A stretch of DNA of 42,586 nt, taken from NCBI GenBank assembly GCA_021200975.1, contig JAJQFT010000019.1:1-42586 (forward strand), read 5' to 3'. The notes under the pieces are model-generated. The model was not told the DNA's origin, did not search any database, and saw only the letters and a program-made list of their open reading frames with translations. Every line of letters begins with the position of its first letter. Positions within the stretch are counted from its first letter, which is position 1. Of this stretch, positions 1 through 7,562 are shown piece by piece. Both the position numbers and the translations under genes were made by a program. This stretch comes from Bacillota bacterium (GTDB taxonomy: Bacteria; Bacillota; Clostridia; Oscillospirales; Oscillospiraceae).

Positions 1-143
1 ACTACGTCCCCGCGCTTATTCTCTATGGCGACGTGACCTATTATTTTACGGAAGACGGCGAAACGGTAGAAAGCTTTGAAAACCGCCAGCTCGTCGCCAT
101 CAACGCTGTGGACAATACCATCATCAACTCGGTGAACAGCTAA
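1..143 (+). CDS. 3' end of an unrecognised protein (partial)
   Basis: An open frame enters from the left edge and ends at TAA 141-143, giving about 46 C-terminal residues that begin YVPALILYGDVTYYF and end NTIINSVNS. The alternating hydrophobic/polar pattern suggests beta strands of a soluble or extracytoplasmic domain. No catalytic motif is visible and I do not recognise the family. Real coding is supported by the stop lying just before a strong hairpin (147-177) and by convergent orientation to cysK. The start and most of the gene lie outside the window. Confidence 0.6.
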   Translation, partial: YVPALILYGDVTYYFTEDGETVESFENRQLVAINAVDNTIINSVNS

Positions 144-177
144 AAAGCATGGCGGACTGCAATGCAATCCGCCATGC
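142..177 (-). terminator. Rho-independent terminator after cysK
   Basis: Arms GCATGGCGGA (147-156) and TCCGCCATGC (168-177) form a perfect 10-bp stem. On the minus strand it is followed by TTTTT (142-146), directly downstream of the cysK stop at 181-183. It may also stop the plus-strand gene ending at 143, but the plus side lacks a clean T-run. Confidence 0.8.
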
Positions 178-180
178 GGC

Positions 181-1137
181 TTATTCTGCGCCTTGCTTTG
201 CGAACAGCGGCGTGGAGAGGTAACGCTCGCCGCTATCGGGCAGCAGGGTGACGATGGTCTTGCCCGCGTTTTTCTCACGCCGGGCCAGCTCCGCCGCCGC
301 CCACAGCGCCGCGCCGGAGGAAATCCCGGCGAGGATCCCCTCCGTCCTGCCCAGCAGCGCGCACATGGCGTAGGCGTCCGCCTCGGCGGCGGGCAAAATC
401 TCATCAATCACCGCCGGGTGAAGCACCGCCGGGACAAAGCCCGCGCCGATGCCCTGCAGGCCGTGCGCGCCGGGCTGCCCGCCGGAGAGCACCGGGGAGC
501 CCTTCGGCTCGACCGCCACCACCCGCACGCGTGGGTTGCGCGCCTTGAGATACTCGCCCACGCCCGTGAGCGTGCCGCCCGTGCCCACGCCCGCGACGAA
601 GAAATCCACCTGCCCGCCGGTATCGCGGTAAATTTCCGGGCCGGTGGTATCGTAGTGCGCGCGGGCATTGGCCGGATTGTCGAATTGCCCGGGCACAAAG
701 CTGCCGGGGATTTGCGCGGCGAGCGCCTCGGCCTCGGCAATCGCGCCCGCCATGCCCCGGCTGCCCTCGGTGAGCACCAGTTCCGCGCCGTAGGCCGTGA
801 CAAGCTGCCGCCGCTCCATGCTCATGGTATCGGGCATGACGATGATGCAGCGGTAGCCGCGCACGGCGGCGAGACTGGCCAGCGCGATGCCGGTATTGCC
901 GGAGGTAGGCTCGATCACCACGCTGCCGGGACGCAGCAGGCCGCGCCGCTCGGCATCGTCCAGCATCGCCTTTGCGACGCGGTCCTTCGCCGAGCCGGCG
1001 GGATTAAAGGCCTCGAGCTTAGCGAGCAGCTGCGCCCGCAGCCCGAGCGCCTGCCGCAGCCGCGTGAGCGCGAGCAGCGGCGTGGAGCCAATCAGCTCCT
1101 CGGCGGATTGGTAGATTCTGGAGAAATCGGTTGACAT
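181..1137 (-). CDS. cysK: Cysteine synthase (O-acetylserine sulfhydrylase)
   Basis: A 318-residue PLP enzyme that makes L-cysteine from O-acetylserine and sulfide in the cytoplasm. The family signature with the PLP-binding lysine, NPAGSAKDR, is at residues 45-53 (Lys51). The substrate/phosphate loops PTSGNTG and GTGGTLTGVG are also present, and the length is normal for CysK. The ATG at 1135-1137 is chosen because GGAG of GGCAGGAGTG lies about 9 nt upstream and CysK homologues begin here; an in-frame extension to 1212 has no such support. The gap to the upstream rluA-family gene is 85 bp with no clear promoter, so it may be the last gene of hprK-rluA-cysK. CysM-type specificity cannot be excluded. 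Confidence 0.95.
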   Translation of the reverse strand: MSTDFSRIYQSAEELIGSTPLLALTRLRQALGLRAQLLAKLEAFNPAGSAKDRVAKAMLDDAERRGLLRPGSVVIEPTSGNTGIALASLAAVRGYRCIIVMPDTMSMERRQLVTAYGAELVLTEGSRGMAGAIAEAEALAAQIPGSFVPGQFDNPANARAHYDTTGPEIYRDTGGQVDFFVAGVGTGGTLTGVGEYLKARNPRVRVVAVEPKGSPVLSGGQPGAHGLQGIGAGFVPAVLHPAVIDEILPAAEADAYAMCALLGRTEGILAGISSGAALWAAAELARREKNAGKTIVTLLPDSGERYLSTPLFAKQGAE

Positions 1138-1222
1138 AATATCACTCCTGCCAAAACAATGGTCAAAAGAAGGCCCCGAAGGAATCGGCGAAGCGTCCCG
1201 CGCCGACCGCATCCGGGCCCTG

Positions 1223-2194
1223 TCAAAGCTTTCCTACAAAATCCGGGAAATATTCGCGCACAAAATCGACCTCCTGCACCCGGAAGCTGCGCCCGTTGAG
1301 GTAGGAAAGGCTCCCCGCCTCCGTCGTGAAGCGGAAGGCGATCGAGTAGGCGTACAGCGCCTGATAGCTGCGCGCGGCGTCCTTGCCGAGCTTGCCGTAC
1401 TTCCCGTCGCCGAGCAGGGGATGCCCCGCGTGGGCGAACTGGGCGCGAATCTGGTGCGTCCGGCCGGTGACGAGGGTGCATTCTACCAGACTCAGGGCGC
1501 CGCGCGTCGCAATCACCCGGTAGTCGGTGCGGCAGGATTTGCTGCCCGGCTGCGGCGCATCGGTGACATAGACGCGATTCTTCTTCTCGTCCTTGAACAG
1601 GTAGCCCGTCAGGCTCCCGGCGCGCGGCTGCGGCGCGCCCTCCACAATCGCAAGATAGCGCTTCTCCAGCTCGCGATCCTTGATTTTCTGATTCATCACG
1701 CGCAGCGCCTCCGCCGTTTTCGCGGCAATCACCAGTCCGCCGGTATTGCGGTCGATACGGTTGCACAGCGCGGGCGTGAAGGCGTTCTCAGCGCGCGGAA
1801 TCCACTCGCCCTTCTGGTAGAGGTAGGCCTGAATCTGGTCGATCAGCGTGCGGCCATACTCCGCCCCGTCGTGCGGATGCACGGCAATCCCCGGCTGCTT
1901 ATCCACGAGCAGAATCTGAGAATCCTCGTAGACAATCCGCAGGCGCGGGCTGGCGACGGTGAGGTAGGCGTTCTCGGCGCGCGGGGTGTCGAAAAATTCA
2001 TCGTTGATGTATAGCTGCAGCACATCGCCCGCCTGCAGGCGGGTGTCGCGCGCGGCGCGCCTGCCGCCGAGCTTAATGCGCTTGAGGCGGATATACTTCT
2101 GCGCCAGCGAGGCGGGCAGCAGCGGCACTGCCTTGGAAAGGAAGCGGTCGAGCCGCTGCCCGGCGTCATTCGCGCCAACAATCAGCTCCCTCAT
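1223..2194 (-). CDS. RluA-family 23S rRNA pseudouridine synthase (RluC/RluD type)
   Basis: A 323-residue protein with an N-terminal S4 RNA-binding domain (about residues 12-62, containing RLDRFLSKAVP) followed by a pseudouridine synthase catalytic domain. The catalytic aspartate is Asp148 in NRIDRNTGG, a variant of the usual HRLDRxTSG box. The RTHQIRAQFAHAGHPLLGD motif near the C-terminus is typical of RluA/C/D enzymes. It isomerises uridines in rRNA; the exact position cannot be read from sequence. Its ATG overlaps the hprK stop in an ATGA tetranucleotide (2191-2194), implying translational coupling with hprK. Confidence 0.92.
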   Translation of the reverse strand: MRELIVGANDAGQRLDRFLSKAVPLLPASLAQKYIRLKRIKLGGRRAARDTRLQAGDVLQLYINDEFFDTPRAENAYLTVASPRLRIVYEDSQILLVDKQPGIAVHPHDGAEYGRTLIDQIQAYLYQKGEWIPRAENAFTPALCNRIDRNTGGLVIAAKTAEALRVMNQKIKDRELEKRYLAIVEGAPQPRAGSLTGYLFKDEKKNRVYVTDAPQPGSKSCRTDYRVIATRGALSLVECTLVTGRTHQIRAQFAHAGHPLLGDGKYGKLGKDAARSYQALYAYSIAFRFTTEAGSLSYLNGRSFRVQEVDFVREYFPDFVGKL

Positions 2195-3135
2195 GTCTTG
2201 CCTGCGTTCTCCTCAAAGCGGCGGTTGATGGCCTCGGTGAATTCCAGCGCGGCGTTGAAGCCCATGCGCCGCTGGCGGTTGTTCATGGCGGCAACCTCCA
2301 GAATCATGGCCAGATTCCGCCCGGGCGAGATGGGAATGGTGAGCATCGGCACCTGCACGCCGAGGATTTCCATATACTGCTCCTCCAGCCCCAGCCGGTC
2401 GTAGGCGGTTTTGCTGCTCCACGGGACGATATTCACCACGAGGTTGATTTCGTTGCGCACCTTCACCGCGCCCATGCCAAAGAGGTTCGCGACGTTGATG
2501 ATGCCAATGCCGCGCAGCTCGACGTAGCTGCGAATCAGCTCGGGCGCCTGCCCCATCAGCGTCGAGCCGGAGGCGCAGTAGATTTCCACGGCATCGTCGG
2601 CAATCAGGCGGTGGCCGCGCTTGAGCAGCTCTACGGCCGCCTCGCTCTTGCCGATGCCGCTGTCGCCGGTGAGCAGCAGCCCCTCGCCGTAGACCTCCAC
2701 CAGCACGCCGTGGCGTGTAATCGAGGGCGCAAGCTCCGAAACGAGGTAGGAGATGATGGAGGAGGCGAGGTTGGAGGTCGGCTCCTTGGAGCGCAGGACG
2801 GTAACATCGTGCCGCTTGGCGCAGGCCATGCACTCCGCGTCCGGCGGATAGCTGCGCGCGAGCAGCAGCGCGGGACTCTTGTAGCACAGGAGGCGGTCGT
2901 AAATCATGGAGCGCTCCTGCGCGCTTTTTTGCAGCATATAGCTGGTTTCCACATTGCCCATAATCAGCAGACGCATGGGGTCAAAGTGGTCGTAAAAGCC
3001 CGCGAGCTGAAGCCCTGGGCGGAAAACATCCGGCGCCGTGAGCCGCACGCGGTCGTAATCTGTGGAGGCGAAGGCCACCTGCAAATGAAACTGCTCCACA
3101 AGCTGCGAGAGCAAAACGCCGTAACTGCCTGCCAA
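2191..3135 (-). CDS. hprK: HPr kinase/phosphorylase
   Basis: A 314-residue bifunctional enzyme that phosphorylates and dephosphorylates Ser46 of HPr, the switch for carbon catabolite control in Firmicutes. The Walker A motif GDSGIGKS is at residues 157-164. Other family positions are His142 (in RHGVLVEVYG), Lys163, the acidic pair Asp180-Asp181 and the signature VELRGIGIINV near 206-216. The start is a TTG at 3133-3135: AAGGAG lies 9 nt upstream, no in-frame ATG fits, and the protein then starts like other HprK proteins. A promoter (TTGCTT-17-TATAAT, 3162-3190) lies just upstream, divergent from rpmB. Confidence 0.96.
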   Translation of the reverse strand: MAGSYGVLLSQLVEQFHLQVAFASTDYDRVRLTAPDVFRPGLQLAGFYDHFDPMRLLIMGNVETSYMLQKSAQERSMIYDRLLCYKSPALLLARSYPPDAECMACAKRHDVTVLRSKEPTSNLASSIISYLVSELAPSITRHGVLVEVYGEGLLLTGDSGIGKSEAAVELLKRGHRLIADDAVEIYCASGSTLMGQAPELIRSYVELRGIGIINVANLFGMGAVKVRNEINLVVNIVPWSSKTAYDRLGLEEQYMEILGVQVPMLTIPISPGRNLAMILEVAAMNNRQRRMGFNAALEFTEAINRRFEENAGKT

Positions 3136-3161
3136 GTCGAACCACTCCTTCCGTTTTCCCC

Positions 3162-3190
3162 ATTATAGCCGCTCCGCCCGAAAAAAGCAA
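3162..3190 (-). promoter_or_regulatory. Promoter of hprK operon
   Basis: On the minus strand TTGCTT (3185-3190), a 17-bp spacer and TATAAT (3162-3167) form a sigma-A type promoter about 27 bp upstream of the hprK TTG start. Confidence 0.75.
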
Positions 3191-3228
3191 GGGAGAAAGC
3201 GAAAAAACAAAAATTCTTAAAAAAACAC

Positions 3229-3257
3229 TTGCAATTTTCCGAAAGGTCTGCTATTAT
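3229..3257 (+). promoter_or_regulatory. Promoter of rpmB
   Basis: TTGCAA (3229-3234), a 17-bp spacer and TATTAT (3252-3257) lie 58 bp upstream of the rpmB start in an AT-rich stretch. This promoter is back-to-back with the hprK promoter. Confidence 0.75.
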
Positions 3258-3314
3258 ATACAAGCGACTGCGAAAGTTGCCCCATTCTACTCATGCAGAC
3301 AGGAGGTGCAGGAA

Positions 3315-3503
3315 ATGGCGAAGTGTGATTTTTGCGGCAAGGGCGTGACCTTCGGTATCAAGGTTTCGCACTCCCACCGGCGCTCGAACCGGGAATGGAA
3401 GCCCAACGTCAAGCGCGTGAAGGCAATCGTTAACGGAACGCCGTGCCATGTGTACGCTTGTACCCGGTGCCTCCGTTCCAATAAGGTTCAGCGGGCGATC
3501 TGA
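3315..3503 (+). CDS. rpmB: 50S ribosomal protein L28 (zinc form)
   Basis: A 62-residue protein of the large ribosomal subunit. It carries two CxxC pairs, CDFC (Cys4/Cys7) and CTRC (Cys49/Cys52), so this is the zinc-binding C+ form of L28, and the conserved SHSHRRSNR segment is present. The start at 3315 is set by AGGAGG at 3301-3306 with 8-nt spacing; an in-frame ATG three codons upstream is too close to this site. It is monocistronic, with a promoter at 3229-3257 and a terminator at 3526-3552. Confidence 0.96.
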   Translation: MAKCDFCGKGVTFGIKVSHSHRRSNREWKPNVKRVKAIVNGTPCHVYACTRCLRSNKVQRAI

Positions 3504-3525
3504 GCCCCGGCCGATCCGCGTGTCC

Positions 3526-3552
3526 AAAATCCCCGCCGCGAGCGGGGATTTT
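3526..3552 (+). terminator. Terminator after rpmB
   Basis: AAAATCCCCGC (3526-3536) and GCGGGGATTTT (3542-3552) form a perfect 11-bp stem with a 5-nt loop; the T-run is part of the stem end. It lies 23 bp after the rpmB stop. Confidence 0.85.
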
Positions 3553-3584
3553 CCGCGTCGGGCGGCCTTTGCGAAAAATAGGGC

Positions 3585-3613
3585 TTGACAATTCCTCAGG
3601 TCTATGCTATAAT
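3585..3613 (+). promoter_or_regulatory. Consensus promoter of infC-rpmI-rplT
   Basis: TTGACA (3585-3590), a 17-bp spacer and TATAAT (3608-3613) match the sigma-A consensus at all 12 positions. It leaves a leader of about 130 nt before infC. Confidence 0.92.
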
Positions 3614-3750
3614 CTTTCAATGTCAAGTAGGCCAATCATCCGCCTCACCGCCAGCGACTGCAAAGCGGTTTGAACACATTCTTCCCTCGTGGGGATCGGT
3701 GCGGTGCGGGTGCTTTGGCATCCGCTTTTTTCGTTATGGAGGTGCTTACC
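3614..3750 (+). promoter_or_regulatory. infC leader with internal terminator (putative attenuator)
   Basis: The untranslated leader ends in a terminator-like hairpin: GCGGGTGC (3706-3713), loop TTTG, GCATCCGC (3718-3725), then TTTTTT (3726-3731). It sits just upstream of the infC Shine-Dalgarno GGAGG (3738-3742). CACCGC (3646-3651) can pair with GCGGTG (3701-3706), which would compete with the hairpin base. Attenuation of this operon by L20 binding is known in Bacillus; the same role here is inference. Confidence 0.7.
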
Positions 3751-4266
3751 ATCGCTAAATTAGATCACGAGCTGAACGACCAGATCCGCGACAAGGAGAT
3801 CCGCCTGATTGGTGCTGACGGCGCACAGCTGGGCATCGTTTCCGCGGCGCAGGCCAATGCCATGGCCGAGGAGCAGGGCTACGATCTGGTGAAAATCTCT
3901 CCCAATGCCAATCCCCCCGTCTGCAAAATCATGGACTACTCCAAGTTCTGCTTCGACCAGAAGAAGCGGGAGAAGGACGCCAAGAAGAACCAGAAGGTTG
4001 TGGAGATTAAAGAAATCCGCATGAGCCCCAGCATCGACACCAACGACTTCAACACCAAGGTCAAGGCCGCGCAGAAGTTTCTGGCGGACGGCAACCGGGT
4101 GAAGGTCAGCGTGCGCTTCCGGGGCCGCGAAATGGCGCATACTAACCTGGGAGAAAAGCTCCTGATGGACTTTGGCGAGGCTTGCAGCGACATTGCCAGC
4201 ATGGAGCGCCGCCCCAAGCTGGAGGGACGCTTTATGGGTATGTTCCTCGCCCCTAAGAAGCAGTAA
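3751..4266 (+). CDS. infC: Translation initiation factor IF-3, AUC start
   Basis: IF-3 binds the 30S subunit, checks start-codon/initiator-tRNA pairing and prevents premature 50S joining. Read from ATC at 3751 the protein has 171 residues, the family length. It has the N-terminal domain ([17 protein letters not shown]), a lysine-rich linker ([12 protein letters not shown]) and the C-terminal domain with [13 protein letters not shown]. The AUC start is chosen because GGAGG (3738-3742) lies exactly 8 nt upstream. The in-frame ATG at 3736 overlaps that SD, and the far upstream ATG at 3670 lies in the structured leader. IF-3 genes classically use AUU-type starts, which IF-3 itself discriminates against, giving autoregulation. 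First gene of infC-rpmI-rplT. Confidence 0.95.
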   Translation: MAKLDHELNDQIRDKEIRLIGADGAQLGIVSAAQANAMAEEQGYDLVKISPNANPPVCKIMDYSKFCFDQKKREKDAKKNQKVVEIKEIRMSPSIDTNDFNTKVKAAQKFLADGNRVKVSVRFRGREMAHTNLGEKLLMDFGEACSDIASMERRPKLEGRFMGMFLAPKKQ

Positions 4267-4295
4267 ATTTTTTATACACGGAAGGAGAACCACCA

Positions 4296-4493
4296 ATGCC
4301 TAAGCTGAAAACGCACAGCGGTGCCAAGAAGAGATTCAACCTCACCAAGTCCGGTAAGGTCAAGAGAGCCCGCGCTTTCAAGAGCCATATCCTCACCAAG
4401 AAGGATACCAAACGTACCCGCCGTCTTCGCACCACGACCTACGCCGACGAAACCAACGAGCGTGCGATCAAGAAGATGATTCCTTACAAATAA
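4296..4493 (+). CDS. rpmI: 50S ribosomal protein L35
   Basis: A 65-residue, very basic protein of the large subunit. It starts [14 protein letters not shown], the standard L35 N-terminus, and has the [11 protein letters not shown] segment. AAGGAG precedes the ATG, 29 bp after infC. It is the middle gene of the conserved infC-rpmI-rplT operon and shares its promoter and leader control. Confidence 0.97.
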   Translation: MPKLKTHSGAKKRFNLTKSGKVKRARAFKSHILTKKDTKRTRRLRTTTYADETNERAIKKMIPYK

Positions 4494-4515
4494 GGTCTTA
4501 GGAGGATATTGAATT

Positions 4516-4872
4516 ATGGCAAGAGTTAAAGGGGCCATGATGACCCGTAAGAGAAGAAATGCAACCCTCAAGCTGGCGAAAGGCTACTGGGGTTCTAAAT
4601 CCAAGCACTTCAAGATGGCCAAGCAGGCTGTGATGAAGTCCGGCAACTATGCCTTCGAGGGCCGCAAGCAGAAGAAGCGTACCTACCGCACCATGTGGAT
4701 TGCCCGCCTGAGCGCCGCTGTCGCGCCCTATGGGCTTAACTACTCCACCTTCATGAACGGCGTGCACAAGGCTGGCATCACGCTCAACCGCAAGAGCCTT
4801 TCCGAGATGGCGATTCACGACGCGGACGCCTTCGCCGCCGTCGTCGCGCAGGCCAAGGCCGCGCTGAACTAA
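4516..4872 (+). CDS. rplT: 50S ribosomal protein L20
   Basis: A 118-residue protein that binds 23S rRNA early in 50S assembly; in Bacillus and E. coli it also represses its own operon. It starts [15 protein letters not shown] and has the conserved [17 protein letters not shown] segment. AGGAGG lies upstream with normal spacing, 22 bp after rpmI. The operon ends at the terminator 4894-4929. The leader hairpin upstream of infC is a plausible L20 target (inference). Confidence 0.97.
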   Translation: MARVKGAMMTRKRRNATLKLAKGYWGSKSKHFKMAKQAVMKSGNYAFEGRKQKKRTYRTMWIARLSAAVAPYGLNYSTFMNGVHKAGITLNRKSLSEMAIHDADAFAAVVAQAKAALN

Positions 4873-4893
4873 AGGATATTTGCGCATACAGCG

Positions 4894-4929
4894 AACCTCC
4901 CCGCTTCTTAGAAGCCGGGGAGGTTTTTT
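4894..4929 (+). terminator. Terminator of infC-rpmI-rplT
   Basis: AACCTCCCC and GGGGAGGTT form the outer stem, with an inner CTTCT/AGAAG stem, followed by TTTTTT. It lies 21 bp after the rplT stop. Confidence 0.9.
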
Positions 4930-4986
4930 GCTTCGGAAAGCCCGTGGCCAATCGCCCGCGCCGCCCTGCCGAAGGATTCGGACTGC

Positions 4987-5925
4987 TTAGCAATCCAGAA
5001 TCAGCTTGAACGCGCCGTAAGCGCCCGCGTCGTTGCCAAGCTTGGCGAGGGCGAAGCGCGTGCCGCGGCAGGCGTGGAAGGCGTACCTTTGGAAATAGGG
5101 CGCAACGCCGTCGAGCAGCATCTGCCCCGCGCGGCTCACGCCGCCGCCGAGCACGACCACCTCGGGGTCCACCACGCAGCACACATTCGCAAGGAAGCGC
5201 CCCATGTATTCGTAGACCCGCTCAAGCGCGCGCAGCGCGAGCGCGTCGCCGGCTCTGCCCGCGTCGAACACATCCTTGCAGGTGAAATCGGGCATCGCGC
5301 GCAGGACGCTCGGCTCCTCGCTCCCGGCAAGTGTCCGCCGTGCCACGCGCACCACGCCGGTGGCCGAGCAGTACTGCTCGGCGCAGCCGTGCTTGCCGCA
5401 GCCGCAGGCCTCCGGCTCGCCCGGCTCGAGCACCATGTGCCCGATCTCGCCGCCCGCGCCGTGCATCCCGTTGATTGGCCGCCCGCCGAGGATGATGCCG
5501 CCGCCGACCCCCGTGCCGAGCGTGGCGAGTACCATGTTTTCGCAATTCTCGCCGCCGCCCTTCCACGCCTCGCCAAGCGCGGCAACATTCGCGTCGTTGC
5601 CGCCCTTGACCGGCAGGCCGGTGAGCGCGCCGAGTGTGGCGCGCAGGTCGGTCACGCCCCAGCCGAGATTGACGCAGCGATTGACCACGCTGCGGTCGTC
5701 TACCGGGCCGGGCACGCCCAGCCCGATGCCGAGGATTGCCGACCTGTCGATGCCGTGCGCGGCGAGATAGCCCAGCACCGCCGCCGCAATGTCCGGGAGG
5801 ATTTGTTCGCCGCCGCCGGCGGTGCGCGTGGGAATCTCCCACTTGTCGAGCATGGTGCCGGTTTTGTCGAAATATGCGATTTTCACACTTGTGCCGCCCA
5901 GATCCACGCCAAAGCCGTATTGCAT
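4987..5925 (-). CDS. glcK: ROK-family glucokinase
   Basis: A 312-residue sugar kinase that makes glucose 6-phosphate from glucose and ATP. The phosphate-binding motif DLGGTSVK is at residues 8-15 and the catalytic Asp111 is in GNDAN. The ROK zinc motif CGCGKHGCAEQYCS (174-187) is preceded by GGEIGHM, containing His163. GGAGG lies 7 nt upstream of the ATG. It is divergent from pgi, which uses its product, and this supports glucose over N-acetylmannosamine or a repressor role; no DNA-binding N-terminus is present. A weak promoter (TAGCTT-17-TATAAT) is at 5979-6007, and a GC-rich palindrome (5951-5967) could fold in the leader. Confidence 0.93.
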   Translation of the reverse strand: MQYGFGVDLGGTSVKIAYFDKTGTMLDKWEIPTRTAGGGEQILPDIAAAVLGYLAAHGIDRSAILGIGLGVPGPVDDRSVVNRCVNLGWGVTDLRATLGALTGLPVKGGNDANVAALGEAWKGGGENCENMVLATLGTGVGGGIILGGRPINGMHGAGGEIGHMVLEPGEPEACGCGKHGCAEQYCSATGVVRVARRTLAGSEEPSVLRAMPDFTCKDVFDAGRAGDALALRALERVYEYMGRFLANVCCVVDPEVVVLGGGVSRAGQMLLDGVAPYFQRYAFHACRGTRFALAKLGNDAGAYGAFKLILDC

Positions 5926-5978
5926 AGTAAGTCCTCCCGAAATTTCACCGCGGCGCCCGGGGCGCCGTATCTGTCGCC

Positions 5979-6007
5979 ATTATAGCACCGTGGCGGAAAA
6001 AAAGCTA
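5979..6007 (-). promoter_or_regulatory. Probable promoter of glcK
   Basis: On the minus strand a perfect TATAAT (5979-5984) is preceded at 17 bp by TAGCTT (6002-6007). The -35 is poor, so only the -10 is well supported. Confidence 0.5.
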
Positions 6008-6028
6008 GTGCATTTTTACAATTTCCCC

Positions 6029-6057
6029 TTGCGTTTCGGTCGATTTTGCGGTAACAT
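6029..6057 (+). promoter_or_regulatory. Probable promoter of pgi
   Basis: TTGCGT (6029-6034), a 17-bp spacer and TAACAT (6052-6057) lie in the AT-rich part of the glcK-pgi gap, 86 bp upstream of the pgi start. Confidence 0.5.
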
Positions 6058-6143
6058 ATACATACAGGGGCTCCGAATCCCTTTCCTGCCTTTTCCGGAG
6101 CCTCCGGCGGAATACTTTACTACTGTGGAAGGATGAAACCATC

Positions 6144-7451
6144 ATGATTAAAGTGGATATTTCCAACGTCTGGGGGCAGCTGAGCCTGCCCGACCTGCTC
6201 GCCGTTGAAGGCGAGGTCGCCGCGGCGCACCGCACCCTGACGGACGGCTCCGGCGAGGGCAGCGATTTCCTCGGCTGGCTGAGCCTGCCCACCCGCGAGG
6301 TGACTGACGAGATGCAGCGCATCCTCGCCGCGGCCGCACGCATCCGCGCCACGAGCGACGCGCTGGTGGTCGTCGGCATCGGCGGCAGCTACTTAGGCCC
6401 CCGCGCCGCAATCGAGCTGATGCAGGGCGCAAACCACAATATTGGCAAGGGCAAGGGCGACCCGCAGATTTTCTACGCGGGCAATACGCTTTCCACCCGC
6501 GGCTGGAACGAGCTTTGCCGCCTGCTCGACGGCAAGGATTTCTCCGTGGCCGTGATTTCCAAATCCGGCACCACCACCGAGCCCGCCATCGCGTTCCGCG
6601 CGCTGCGCTGGATGCTCGAGCGCAAATACGGCACCGAGAAGGCCAAGAAGCGCATCTATGCCATCACCGACCCCGTCAAGGGCGCGCTCAAGCAGATGGC
6701 GGCCGAGGAGGGCTGGGAAACCTTCGTCATTCCCCCGGCAGCCGGCGGCCGCTTCAGCGTGCTCACCCCTGTGGGCCTGCTGCCGATGGCCGTGGCGGGC
6801 ATCGATATCACCAAGGTGATGGCCGGCGCCTGCGACGCCAAGGAGAGCTACAATTCCCTGCGCTCGTTTGAGAACCCCGTGTGGCTGTATGCCGGCGTGC
6901 GCAACCTGCTCTACCGCAACGGCAAGGAAATCGAGCTGTTTGAATCCTTCGAGCCGGGCTTCAAGATGTTCGGCGGCTGGTGGCAGCAGCTCTTTGGCGA
7001 GAGCGAGGGCAAGGACGGCAAGGGCCTGTTCCCCGTGACCGCCGAGTTCACCCCCGACCTGCACTCCCTCGGGCAGATGATCCAGCAGGGGCAGCGCAAT
7101 ATTTTTGAAACGATGGTTCGCTTCGCTCCCCCGGCGCAGCGCAGCGTGATTGGCTCCGACGCGAAGAATCTCGACGGGCTGAACTACCTCGCCGGCAAAA
7201 CGCTGGACTTCGTGGACGAGCAGGCATTCCTCGGCACGGTGGCGGCGCATGTGGACGGCGGCGTGCCGGTAATCACGATGGACATGGGCGAGCTGAACGA
7301 GGAGAAGCTCGGCGAAATGTTCTACTTCCTCGAGCTTTGCTGCGGCGTGAGCGCCTATATCCTCGGCGTGAATCCGTTCAACCAGCCGGGCGTGGAATTC
7401 TACAAGCGCAATATGTTCCGGCTGCTTGGCAAGCCCGGCTACGAAAAATAA
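6144..7451 (+). CDS. pgi: Glucose-6-phosphate isomerase
   Basis: A 435-residue enzyme that interconverts glucose 6-phosphate and fructose 6-phosphate in glycolysis. It has the two SIS-type halves of the family: VVVGIGGSYLGPRAAIELM near residue 75 and SVAVISKSGTTTEPA near 135. The PGI signature region FGESEGKDGKGLFP lies near 284-297, and the C-terminal lysine motif is GVEFYKRNMF. The length matches the short Firmicutes form. GAAGGA lies about 10 nt upstream of the ATG. It is divergent from glucokinase, so the pair feeds glucose into glycolysis. No terminator was seen between it and the next gene, which has its own promoter. Confidence 0.97.
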   Translation: MIKVDISNVWGQLSLPDLLAVEGEVAAAHRTLTDGSGEGSDFLGWLSLPTREVTDEMQRILAAAARIRATSDALVVVGIGGSYLGPRAAIELMQGANHNIGKGKGDPQIFYAGNTLSTRGWNELCRLLDGKDFSVAVISKSGTTTEPAIAFRALRWMLERKYGTEKAKKRIYAITDPVKGALKQMAAEEGWETFVIPPAAGGRFSVLTPVGLLPMAVAGIDITKVMAGACDAKESYNSLRSFENPVWLYAGVRNLLYRNGKEIELFESFEPGFKMFGGWWQQLFGESEGKDGKGLFPVTAEFTPDLHSLGQMIQQGQRNIFETMVRFAPPAQRSVIGSDAKNLDGLNYLAGKTLDFVDEQAFLGTVAAHVDGGVPVITMDMGELNEEKLGEMFYFLELCCGVSAYILGVNPFNQPGVEFYKRNMFRLLGKPGYEK

Positions 7452-7473
7452 TCCGGTTTTCGCAAATTTCCTA

Positions 7474-7502
7474 TTGCAAAATTGCCGCGAACCTGATAGA
7501 AT
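7474..7502 (+). promoter_or_regulatory. Promoter of the small P-loop gene
   Basis: TTGCAA (7474-7479), a 17-bp spacer and TAGAAT (7497-7502) lie 60 bp upstream of the 7563 start, so this gene is probably transcribed independently of pgi. Confidence 0.7.
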
Positions 7503-7562
7503 TGGTGTACGGAAAATCCGCTTCTTTCGCGGATTCATCGAATACAAAGGAGGAACATTCCG

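Noticed and set aside
1138..1222. A separate promoter or riboswitch before cysK
   Set aside because: A TTGACA at 1221-1226 has no matching -10 at the right distance, and no T-box or SAM-type structure was recognised in the 85-bp gap.
3670..3750. An N-terminal extension of IF-3 from the ATG at 3670
   Set aside because: This stretch contains the leader terminator hairpin and the Shine-Dalgarno site. IF-3 proteins begin at the AUC-encoded residue.
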